Part shown: piece after piece, positions 1 to 5,714 of the stretch
Layout of the letters: each line of letters begins with the position of its first letter
Position numbering within the stretch: the first letter of the stretch is position 1
From: Synechococcales cyanobacterium PMM_0073
GTDB lineage: Bacteria > Cyanobacteriota > Cyanobacteriia > Elainellales > Elainellaceae
DNA: 9,516 nucleotides
Direction: 5' to 3'
Assembly: GCA_949127695.1 (NCBI GenBank)
Contig: CASBQH010000253.1
Coordinates: 1-9,516 of the forward strand
Program-made: the position numbers and the translations under genes
Notes under the pieces: generated by a model
What the model saw: the letters and a program-made list of their open reading frames with translations, nothing else
Databases searched by the model: none
Told to the model about the DNA's origin: nothing

Positions 1-123
1 CATCACCAGCACCACAATCCCCATCATCAGCGGATGCCCCCAATGCACAATCGGCTCCGGCAGATTCATCTGGCGAAACCAGGCCGCTAGCGGCTCCAAC
101 TGCTGACTTAAGTACTCTCCCAT
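1..123 (-). CDS. DUF4079-type membrane protein, N-terminal part only
   Basis: Only the first 41 codons are present; the gene continues past the left edge. The start is the ATG read from 123, preceded on this strand by a purine-rich GAGAGAGGAAG about 5 bases upstream that would serve as a ribosome binding site. After a short amphipathic start, the peptide carries EPIVHWGHPLMMGI at about residues 23-36, which enters a hydrophobic segment. I associate the E-P-x-V-H-W-G-H-P signature with the DUF4079 family, cyanobacterial multi-helix membrane proteins of unknown function; this rests on memory of the family, not on a search. The gene lies 94 bp downstream of sbtB and reads the same way, so co-expression is possible. 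The gap between them holds an inverted repeat that could instead give it separate control. No function can be assigned from this fragment. Confidence 0.7.
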   Translation of the reverse strand, partial: MGEYLSQQLEPLAAWFRQMNLPEPIVHWGHPLMMGIVVLVM

Positions 124-132
124 GGATCTTCC

Positions 133-176
133 TCTCTCAGATATTTTAAGAAATATTAAGAGTATTTTACGAGAGA
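133..176. promoter_or_regulatory. Nested inverted repeat between sbtB and the DUF4079 gene
   Basis: An AT-rich stretch contains an outer pair TCTCTC (133-138) and GAGAGA (171-176), and inside it a perfect hairpin ATATTT-TAAG-AAATAT (141-156). On the minus strand it lies after the sbtB stop and directly before the DUF4079 start, and the outer arm at 133-138 is part of that gene's purine-rich ribosome binding site. It could be a weak processing or termination structure after sbtB, a structure hiding the ribosome site, or an AT-rich promoter region with a repressor site. No T-run typical of an intrinsic terminator follows it. Confidence 0.4.
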
Positions 177-217
177 TTAGGCAAGGCCGCTACTGGGACT
201 CGCGCAGCCGTGATATG

Positions 218-520
218 TTACTTCAGCGACTGGATTTCTGTGGCATCAGACAGATAGCAAACCCCGCCAAACTTATTCAGCACTGGGCGAATTCGCTCCA
301 GCACAGGCTGAACCTGCTGCTCGGTGCAAAATGACAGAATGTAGATATTGCTCAGCGTCGTTGAGGCAAAGTCAGAATCATCGGACACTTCGCCCCAGCT
401 GCTTTTGCCGATCACGTCTCGAATGATTGAGTAGTGGAGTTTTGCCTCATCTAGCGGCTCCAGAATTTTATGCATCTCGCGGGAGGATGCGATAATTTCG
501 AGGCGTTTGACCATATGCAT
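218..520 (-). CDS. sbtB: SbtB-like PII-family signalling protein
   Basis: This 100-residue protein starts 30 bp after the stop of the SbtA-type transporter gene, the usual sbtA-sbtB order. PII-like proteins form trimers that bind adenyl nucleotides, and SbtB of model cyanobacteria binds SbtA and controls bicarbonate uptake. The layout fits a short PII ferredoxin-like fold: strand VKRLEIIAS (4-12), helix, strand YSIIRDV (30-36), a T-loop-like stretch from GKSSWGE (38-44) to about residue 56, strand NIYILSF (58-64), helix, and closing strand GVCYLSD (86-92). It ends at residue 100 and lacks the C-terminal extension with paired cysteines that I recall in Synechocystis SbtB, so redox control of that type is unlikely. 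ATG at 520 has an AGGA 9 bases upstream; a second ATG two codons later is equally possible. Function as a SbtA partner is inferred from position and fold. Confidence 0.8.
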   Translation of the reverse strand: MHMVKRLEIIASSREMHKILEPLDEAKLHYSIIRDVIGKSSWGEVSDDSDFASTTLSNIYILSFCTEQQVQPVLERIRPVLNKFGGVCYLSDATEIQSLK

Positions 521-550
521 ACTGAATTATCCTGAGGGTGATTTTAATGC

Positions 551-1585
551 TCAACGCCAAAAATGTTGAATAATCTGAAAGTAAACTGGAATGCCAATAA
601 TAATATTAAATGGAAACGTCAGGGCTAACGCCATCGAGATATAAAGACTGGGATTTGCTTCTGGAACCGTCATCCGCATGGCGGCAGGCACGGCAATGTA
701 GGAGGCGCTAGCGCAGAGTACGGTAAACAGCAGCGCATTTCCGGCAGACATTTGGATTAAAGCCGCGATCCAAATTCCGATCAGCGCATTCACAACCGGC
801 ATCAAAATTGAAAAGCCGATTAAAAAACTGCCGCCTTTCCGCAAATCTTGAAAGCGCCTTGCAGCCACCAAGCCCATATCGAGCAGAAAGAAAGTTAAGA
901 TGCCGTAGAACATCTCTCCGGTAAATGGCTGTAGGCTTTTCCAGCCCTGATCGCGGGTGACTAGGCCAACCAGCAGGCTGCCCATCAGCAAAAACACGGA
1001 GCCATTCAGAAACGATTCGCGCAGCACTTCGCTCCAGGAAAACGCTGCTTTTGGGGTGCTGCCATCTGGGGCGCTGCCATCTGGGGCGCTGCCATCTGGG
1101 GTGCTGTCATCGGCGGCGCGACGGTTAGCAAAGATCCGCACCAGCAGCAGGCCGACAATGATGGCCGGAGATTCCATCAGCGCCAAGGCAGCCACCATAT
1201 GGCCACCAAATTCCACGTTTAGCCGCGTCAAAAACGTGCTGGCTGTGACAAAAGTGACGGCACTGATTGAGCCGTAGGTGGCAGCAATTGCGGCTGAGTT
1301 GTAAATATCTAGCTTCAGCCGCAGAATGAAAAAAGAATAGATCGGCACGACTGCTGCAACGATGATGGCTGCGAGGAGCGTGACGGCAATTTCTGGCGTG
1401 AGGCCGCTTTCATGCAGCTCATGCCCGCCCTTAAAGCCAATCGCAAACAGCAAATAAAGCGAGAACAGCTTGGGGATAGGCTGGGGAATTTCTAAATCAG
1501 ACTTCAGGAATACCGCAGCTAAGCCAATAAAGAAGAATAAAATGGGCGGATTTAAAACATTAGACAGAATTAAGCTGGAGTTCAT
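551..1585 (-). CDS. sbtA: SbtA-family sodium-dependent bicarbonate transporter permease
   Basis: The 344-residue product is a multi-pass inner-membrane protein of the SbtA/DUF897 family, whose characterised cyanobacterial members import bicarbonate with sodium for the CO2-concentrating mechanism. About ten hydrophobic segments form two similar halves. The first half holds GSISAVTFVTAS (105-116) and the second CASASYIAVPAAMR (291-304) followed by VPEANPSLYIS (307-317), matching paired core-helix motifs of the family. A hydrophilic cytoplasmic loop at about 153-190 separates the halves and contains a TPDGS/APDGS repeat. The second-half motif resembles the broad bacterial form and differs from the SSxDISGPP I recall in Synechocystis SbtA, so substrate and affinity need not be the same. 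The start at 1585 follows an AGG six bases upstream. It is directly followed by the SbtB-like gene and lies 78 bp after the kinase gene. Family assignment is firm; transport of bicarbonate is inferred. Confidence 0.87.
   Translation of the reverse strand: MNSSLILSNVLNPPILFFFIGLAAVFLKSDLEIPQPIPKLFSLYLLFAIGFKGGHELHESGLTPEIAVTLLAAIIVAAVVPIYSFFILRLKLDIYNSAAIAATYGSISAVTFVTASTFLTRLNVEFGGHMVAALALMESPAIIVGLLLVRIFANRRAADDSTPDGSAPDGSAPDGSTPKAAFSWSEVLRESFLNGSVFLLMGSLLVGLVTRDQGWKSLQPFTGEMFYGILTFFLLDMGLVAARRFQDLRKGGSFLIGFSILMPVVNALIGIWIAALIQMSAGNALLFTVLCASASYIAVPAAMRMTVPEANPSLYISMALALTFPFNIIIGIPVYFQIIQHFWR
1053..1112. repeat. 15-bp tandem repeat in the sbtA cytoplasmic loop
   Basis: Four consecutive 15-bp units, GGGGYGCTGCCATCT on the plus strand, begin at 1053, 1068, 1083 and 1098; the last differs at the CC to TC position and its final base. 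The unit is five codons, so copy-number change keeps the frame. On the minus strand it encodes a Pro-Asp-Gly-Ser-Ala/Thr repeat at SbtA residues about 161-180, within the loop between the two transporter halves. Confidence 0.92.
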
Positions 1586-1663
1586 GGTTTGCCTGAGCTC
1601 GGCTTCGTTGTGATGAGGATTAGCCTGAAATTGGCTATCTTCAAAGTATCACCGAATTGGTTG

Positions 1664-3517
1664 CTAAACCGCCTGCCAAATTCGCACAGTTGCATCGGCG
1701 CTGCCGCTGACGAGCTGGCCATCTGGGCTAAAGCCGATCGCGGCCACAGCCCAAGCGTGCCGCAGGCTAGCCTGTCGCCGCCCTGTCCAAAGATCCCAGA
1801 GCTTGACAGTGCCATCTTCGCTGCTGCTGGCAAACAGATCGCCGCTGGGGTGAACAGCCAGCGCCGAGATCCGATTGCGGTGAGCGGCAATCACCTTCTG
1901 CTGTTCGCCGCTCGTCAAGTTCCACAGCTTCAGCAGCCGATCATTGCCGCCGCTAATCAGGCTGCAATGGAGATCGAGCGCGATGGCACTAACGCCTTCA
2001 GCATGGCCTTTGAGCGTAGTCAACAGCCGCCGATCTGACAGATTCCAGTGACAGATTGACTGCCCGCTGCTGCTCCAGAAACTCTGTCCGGTTTGGCTAA
2101 AGGCCAGCCCCGTCACGGGCTGATCGAGCTGCACCAAATTGACCCGCAGTTGCTCTTGCTCTAGATCCCAAACCTGAATTAAGCCATCTTCACTGCCGCT
2201 GACCAAAATTGGCGCAACTGGGCTGAGCGCCAGCGTCGAAATTCCCCATCCCTGTCCCGGCAGACTGCTAAACAGCTGAGCTTGGCGCAGCTCCCACTGC
2301 TTAATGCTGCCGTCGGCACTGCCGCTAACCAAAACTTCGCCGTTAGGGCTAAAAGCCAGAGCCGTCACCCGATCAGCATGACCTTGGGCAAAGCGAAACG
2401 AGCGACCTGGCCAGACCTGAAGCAGTTCACCCTCCAAGCTCCAGAGCCGAATGGATCTGTCACTGCTGCCGCTAGCCAGCAGCCCAGCCTCAGAACTGAG
2501 CGCAATCGCCGTCACCGCCCCCTGATGCCCGCTCAAAGTCTTCACGCAGCGCCAGCTCTGAGCCGCCATCCGCTCGGAGCGCTGGGTTAGCTCCGCAGCC
2601 AGAGGTTCATCCGCTGCCACCGACTCCAGCCTCAGCGCCTGCAAAACCTGAGTAGCGCTGCTGTAGCGCTGGCTAGTGGGGCGCTGTAGCAGCTTGTCCA
2701 AGACTCGCCGCAGTTCTAGACTAATGGGCTGAGTTAGAAACTCTCGCCAAACCCAGCGATCTTCGCTGACCGAATAGAGATCAAACGGATGCAGACCCGT
2801 CAGCAAATGCACAGCGGTCACGCCCAAACTATATAGATCGCTGGCATAGGTGGCTTTGCCCATGACCTGCTCAGGAGCCACATAGCCCGCGCTGCCAATG
2901 CTGGTGCCTGTCTGTCGCGAATCAGCATTGGCTTTGGCCGCCCCAAAATCCACCAATAAATATTGCGGCATCCCGCTGGGTTGGTCGCTCCGCCGAATGA
3001 TATTGGCAGGTTTGAGATCGCGGTGAATCACCTGCTGCTGATGGATAAACCGCAGCACCGGCAGAATTTCAGCGAATAGCTGGCGCAGCTGTAGCTCGGT
3101 AAACAGCCCTTCAGCCAGCAGCTCTTCCAGGTTTTGGCCTGCCACAAACTGCTGCACCAGATATTGCGCTGTCTCGTCGGCAAAGTGGTCAAGCAGCTGC
3201 GGAATCTGGGGATGCGCTCCAAGCTGGCGCAGCAGCTTAGCCTCTTGCTCAAAGGCGGCGACTGAAGTGGCTTGAGTCAGCTGATCCCGCAATTTGGGCA
3301 GCTGTTTAATCACGCAAAAATATTCTGCTGTTCCCGGCTGCTGGCGGAGGTCAATCGCCAGCAGGGTGCGGCCAAAGCCGCCTTGCCCAATCACTCGCAT
3401 CGCCTGGTATTGCTGCTTGAGCATGGGGCTACCGCAGGCTTGGCAGCAGGTTTGGCTGTGAATGGCTAGGTCAGGGTTTTCTGGGGCAGGACAGGCTAGA
3501 TTAAAGCAGAAAGCCAT
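1664..3517 (-). CDS. Serine/threonine protein kinase with N-terminal zinc ribbon and C-terminal WD40 propeller
   Basis: The 617-residue product is a eukaryotic-type (Hanks) kinase fused to a beta-propeller. Cysteines 4, 9, 24, 25 and 28 form a small zinc-ribbon-like N-terminus common in cyanobacterial kinases. The kinase domain spans about 38-298: glycine loop GQGGFGRTL (44-52), likely ATP-lysine K71 in CVIKQL, catalytic HRDLKPANI (165-173), DFG (190-192), and APEQ (214-217). These key residues are all present, so activity is expected. Seven WD40 blades follow at about 328-361, 378-410, 420-452, 462-493, 503-534, 544-576 and 586-616, most ending in W-x-L/W-D-L; blade 4 is the most divergent. 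There is no obvious membrane helix, so it is probably cytoplasmic, the propeller acting as a protein-binding platform. The gene starts 16 bp after ycf34 and precedes sbtA by 78 bp. Its substrate is unknown; a link to SbtA/SbtB is only suggested by position. Confidence 0.95.
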   Translation of the reverse strand: MAFCFNLACPAPENPDLAIHSQTCCQACGSPMLKQQYQAMRVIGQGGFGRTLLAIDLRQQPGTAEYFCVIKQLPKLRDQLTQATSVAAFEQEAKLLRQLGAHPQIPQLLDHFADETAQYLVQQFVAGQNLEELLAEGLFTELQLRQLFAEILPVLRFIHQQQVIHRDLKPANIIRRSDQPSGMPQYLLVDFGAAKANADSRQTGTSIGSAGYVAPEQVMGKATYASDLYSLGVTAVHLLTGLHPFDLYSVSEDRWVWREFLTQPISLELRRVLDKLLQRPTSQRYSSATQVLQALRLESVAADEPLAAELTQRSERMAAQSWRCVKTLSGHQGAVTAIALSSEAGLLASGSSDRSIRLWSLEGELLQVWPGRSFRFAQGHADRVTALAFSPNGEVLVSGSADGSIKQWELRQAQLFSSLPGQGWGISTLALSPVAPILVSGSEDGLIQVWDLEQEQLRVNLVQLDQPVTGLAFSQTGQSFWSSSGQSICHWNLSDRRLLTTLKGHAEGVSAIALDLHCSLISGGNDRLLKLWNLTSGEQQKVIAAHRNRISALAVHPSGDLFASSSEDGTVKLWDLWTGRRQASLRHAWAVAAIGFSPDGQLVSGSADATVRIWQAV

Positions 3518-3533
3518 GGAGCAGAAGCCTGCG

Positions 3534-3782
3534 TTAGGTGGGAACTAGCTCACCGGGACGCAGCCGCGACCATTTGCCGCTGTTTTGGACAAAGCTGAGG
3601 CAGCCCACGACATCCCATTCCATTTCAATTACGTCATCCTGCTGGCGGATATTGACGTTAATTTCAGGCTCGGTGGGTTCAAAGCTGGGGTCTTCGGTCA
3701 GGTGTGGCTGCTGGTGCTGATGCTCTACCGCATGGTAGGTTAAGCAGCGGTCTACATATTCACAATTCACGCAAATACACAT
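3534..3782 (-). CDS. ycf34: Ycf34 iron-sulfur protein
   Basis: This 82-residue protein matches Ycf34 over its whole length as I know the family: it opens with MCICVNC, continues DRCLTYHAVE (11-20) and HQQPHLTE (23-30), has INVNIR (41-46) and EMEWDVVGC (53-61), and closes with KWSRLRPGELVPT. Cysteines 2, 4, 7, 13 and 61 are candidate ligands. Ycf34 is encoded by cyanobacteria and by some algal plastids; the Synechocystis protein has been reported to carry an Fe-S cluster and to affect photosynthetic electron transport, though its exact role is unsettled. A strong GGAGG lies 8 bases upstream of the ATG. It is the first gene of the minus-strand block, with the kinase gene starting 16 bp after its stop, so the two are very likely co-transcribed. 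It diverges from the tRNA nucleotidyltransferase gene. Confidence 0.95.
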   Translation of the reverse strand: MCICVNCEYVDRCLTYHAVEHQHQQPHLTEDPSFEPTEPEINVNIRQQDDVIEMEWDVVGCLSFVQNSGKWSRLRPGELVPT

Positions 3783-3790
3783 GGTGAATT

Positions 3791-3795
3791 CCTCC
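3791..3795 (-). promoter_or_regulatory. Strong ribosome binding site of ycf34
   Basis: GGAGG is read on the minus strand, separated by 8 bases from the ycf34 ATG. It is the best Shine-Dalgarno match in the window and supports this start and efficient translation of the first gene in the block. Confidence 0.75.
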
Positions 3796-4024
3796 GCAGG
3801 TTTGATGGTAGAGACAAGATTCAGGACAAGGCTAGAGCCAGAAACCTAGGCTACAGCATGGCCTCGACTCAGCGCTTTTCTGCCACTCTATCTCACCTTG
3901 ACTCAAACCGGGGGCGGCTGAGTCGAGCAGCGTCGAGCAGCATTGCTGAATTGCCTTGTCAGAGAGCCGTCCCAACCTGTTAAATTTGAGTTTTTACCAG
4001 TTTTTGCCCTCTCCCCCGCTGTTG

Positions 4025-4096
4025 CCAAATTGTTGTCCAAATTGCCTTCACCCAAATTGCCCTCAGCCAAATTGCCCTCAGCCAAATTGCCTTCAG
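4025..4096. repeat. 15-bp tandem repeat in the cca leader
   Basis: Four units of CCAAATTGCCYTCAG begin at 4037, 4052, 4067 and 4082; the first ends in C where the others end in G. A degraded partial unit (CCAAATTGTTGT) precedes them at 4025-4036. The array ends 26 bases before the chosen cca start. In the open cca frame it would read as a Lys-Leu-Pro-Ser-Ala repeat, and the 15-bp period would keep that frame. Confidence 0.92.
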
Positions 4097-4122
4097 CCGC
4101 CTGTTCCATCCCAGCATCTGCT

Positions 4123-5367
4123 ATGCCTGCCGCTCTCTCGCCGCAGAACTGGCCGTTTAGCCTGGAATGGCTGCCGCCTGCGGCCTATTTGGTGGGCGGC
4201 AGCGTGCGGGATGCCTTGCTGGGACGACAGGCGGACTATCTGGATCTTGATTTTGTGCTGCCAGAAGGCGCGGTGCAGACGGCCAAACAGCTGGCCAACC
4301 ACTACCAGGCGGGCTATGTGCTGCTAGATGCCGAGCGTCAGATTGCGCGGGTAGTGTTTGAGGGCGCGACGGTTGATTTTGCTGCACAGGTGGGCGATTC
4401 GCTGGAAGCCGATCTCTATCGCCGCGATTTCACCGTCAATGCAATTGCCTACAGCCCGCACAGCCAGCAGATCCTCGATCCGCTCCAAGGTTACGCCGAT
4501 CTACAGCTGGGTTTGATTCGGACGGTGCAGTTTGAAAACCTGAGAGAAGATCCGCTGCGGCTATTGCGCGCCTACAGACAGGCGGCTCAGCTCGGCTTTC
4601 AGATTGAGCCAGCCAGTCAAAACCAGATCCGCAAGCTGGCCAAGCTGCTGGCGTCAATTGCCGCCGAGCGGATTCAGTCTGAGCTGGGCTACCTGCTCAA
4701 CTCAGCCCTAGGCACGCCGTTTTTGCAGCTGGCTTGGCAAGATGGCCTGCTGGCAAGCTGGCTCCCTCACGCCACGGCTGATTCACTCCAGCGCATCGCC
4801 CAGATGGATCAGGCCGCAGCAGAGCCGTCCTTGTCACTGGCTCTGAGCGCAGATTGGGCAGATCCGCCAGCCGGGAGCCGCAATTGGCTGAAGCTGGCCA
4901 AACTATCGGCGCTGCTCTCCTGTGATCCGGCTATTGCTGAGCCAGAGCTTTGGCGCTTAAAGTACAGCCGAGCCGAGATTCAGGCCGTACTGGCAGTGGT
5001 GACGCTGCTGCCTCAGCTAGGGCGCTGGGCTGAAGAGTCTGGCCAGCCTTCAGGCGAACTCAGCGCCAGCCAGCAATATCAGCTGTTTCGTCAAGCCGGA
5101 GCGGCATTCCCAGCGCTGGCTGTGGCGGCAACGGCCTCAGCAGTTCCGCCAGCGGTGGTTCAGCCTTTAATTCGGCGCTATCTCACCGTTGATGATCCGA
5201 TCGCTCATCCCTCAGCATTACTGACCGGACGCGACTTGATCACGCAGCTCAACCTGCCGCCGGGGCCGTTAATTGGCCAGCTTTTGGCCGTAATTCAGCT
5301 GGCTCATGCTGAAGGCAAAGTCGTCAATCGCTCGGAGGCGATCGAACTGGCGAGAACGCTAATTTAA
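4123..5367 (+). CDS. cca: tRNA nucleotidyltransferase (CCA-, CC- or A-adding enzyme, class II)
   Basis: The product (414 residues from this ATG) builds or repairs the 3'-CCA end of tRNA using CTP and ATP in the cytoplasm. Class II motifs appear in order: GGSVRDALLGR (25-35), catalytic aspartates in DLD (41-43), RRDFTVNAIAY (100-110), DPLQGYADLQLG (119-130), and the nucleotide-reading EDPLRLLRAYR (142-152), then AERIQSEL in the neck region and a helical C-terminal part. Some cyanobacteria divide the work between separate CC-adding and A-adding enzymes of this family, and I cannot tell which type this is. The start is the only ATG placed just before the conserved head domain, giving a normal family length; no clear Shine-Dalgarno precedes it. 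Upstream sequence is open in frame for 67 codons but low-complexity. It diverges from ycf34; the next gene is 143 bp downstream. Confidence 0.93.
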   Translation: MPAALSPQNWPFSLEWLPPAAYLVGGSVRDALLGRQADYLDLDFVLPEGAVQTAKQLANHYQAGYVLLDAERQIARVVFEGATVDFAAQVGDSLEADLYRRDFTVNAIAYSPHSQQILDPLQGYADLQLGLIRTVQFENLREDPLRLLRAYRQAAQLGFQIEPASQNQIRKLAKLLASIAAERIQSELGYLLNSALGTPFLQLAWQDGLLASWLPHATADSLQRIAQMDQAAAEPSLSLALSADWADPPAGSRNWLKLAKLSALLSCDPAIAEPELWRLKYSRAEIQAVLAVVTLLPQLGRWAEESGQPSGELSASQQYQLFRQAGAAFPALAVAATASAVPPAVVQPLIRRYLTVDDPIAHPSALLTGRDLITQLNLPPGPLIGQLLAVIQLAHAEGKVVNRSEAIELARTLI

Positions 5368-5383
5368 GACCGCGACTTTAAGG

Positions 5384-5410
5384 CTGACACGGAGGGCGCT
5401 ATGCTAAAAT
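5384..5410 (+). promoter_or_regulatory. Candidate promoter for the 63-residue protein gene
   Basis: An extended -10 element TGCTAAAAT (5402-5410) lies about 100 bases upstream of the small gene's ATG. CTGACA at 5384-5389 resembles a -35 box, though the 15-base spacer is short. The -10 sits in a small inverted repeat, GCTAT-GCTAAA-ATAGC (5399-5414). A transcript from here would have a leader of roughly 90 bases. Confidence 0.35.
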
Positions 5411-5500
5411 AGCAGCTTTGCAGAAGTTTTGTGGCTAGCCTGCAAGGCAGGTGGCAGACTTTTGGAGATTCTTTTCTATCTAACTTCCCATTGAACTATT

Positions 5501-5504
5501 GAGG
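5501..5504 (+). promoter_or_regulatory. Ribosome binding site deciding the start of the small basic protein
   Basis: GAGG followed by a 6-base gap to the ATG at 5511. It overlaps the TTG at 5499 that would otherwise extend the frame by four codons, so the ATG is preferred. Confidence 0.6.
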
Positions 5505-5510
5505 TCAAGC

Positions 5511-5702
5511 ATGGCTAAACGCCGCAACCAGAAGAAAGAAAAAGCATTACGCAACTTGGCCTATGCCCGTAAGTTTCGCAAGCGCACCAATACAGGACGC
5601 TTCACCCGCAGACGCTACGGCAGCGATGGCAGCGCCCAGGGCGACTCAGATGAGACTGAGCAAGAGAACAGTCAGGATAACAGCACGGGCGCAGCTGACT
5701 AG
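5511..5702 (+). CDS. Small conserved-looking protein, basic N-terminus and acidic C-terminus
   Basis: This 63-residue protein is sharply bipolar. Residues 1-35 contain sixteen Lys or Arg, with the blocks AKRRNQKKEK, ARKFRKR and GRFTRRR. Residues 36-63 are rich in Ser, Gly, Asp, Glu and Gln and look disordered. There is no signal peptide, membrane helix or cysteine. I recall similar short proteins with this basic start in other cyanobacteria, annotated as hypothetical, but assign no family. The basic half suggests binding to RNA, ribosomes or DNA; that is inference only. The ATG is supported by GAGG just upstream, and a promoter-like element lies about 100 bases earlier. It follows cca in the same direction, and its stop is 7 bases from that of the convergent FAD gene. 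The codon structure and clear ribosome site make it a real gene in my view. Confidence 0.75.
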   Translation: MAKRRNQKKEKALRNLAYARKFRKRTNTGRFTRRRYGSDGSAQGDSDETEQENSQDNSTGAAD

Positions 5703-5714
5703 AAGCTGACTAGG
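5693..5714. repeat. Tandem 11-mer spanning two convergent stop codons
   Basis: AGCTGACTAGA (5693-5703) is followed directly by AGCTGACTAGG (5704-5714). The TAG of the plus-strand small gene is in the first copy (5700-5702) and the CTA that is the minus-strand FAD gene's stop is in the second (5710-5712). Confidence 0.85.

Larger units (their letters stand above)
3783..4122. other. Divergent intergenic region between ycf34 and cca
   Basis: This 340-bp stretch must hold promoters for both the minus-strand ycf34 block and the plus-strand cca gene; I could not pick out a convincing -35/-10 pair for either. It contains a tandem 10-mer GTCGAGCAGC (3922-3931 and 3932-3941) and, nearer cca, the 15-bp repeat array. 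The cca frame stays open back to 3922 (stop TGA at 3919-3921) without an ATG, so an N-terminal extension from a TTG such as 3943 is formally possible, but the extra sequence is low-complexity and I treat it as leader. Confidence 0.5.

Noticed and set aside
1053..1112. CRISPR-like array
   Set aside because: Units are 15 bp, directly adjacent with no spacers, and lie in frame in a coding sequence; the same applies to 4025-4096.
957..1277. Open frame on the plus strand across the sbtA repeats
   Set aside because: It is antisense to SbtA, has no known motif, and exists because the 15-bp repeat is free of stops in several frames.
1589..2038. 149-codon plus-strand open frame within the WD40 part of the kinase gene
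   Set aside because: It is opposite a clear kinase-WD40 coding sequence and its translation shows no domain or ribosome site; a shadow of GC-rich code.
3943..4122. N-terminal extension of the tRNA nucleotidyltransferase from a TTG
   Set aside because: No ATG or Shine-Dalgarno site, low-complexity repeats, and a normal enzyme length is reached from 4123. Kept as a finding because it cannot be excluded.
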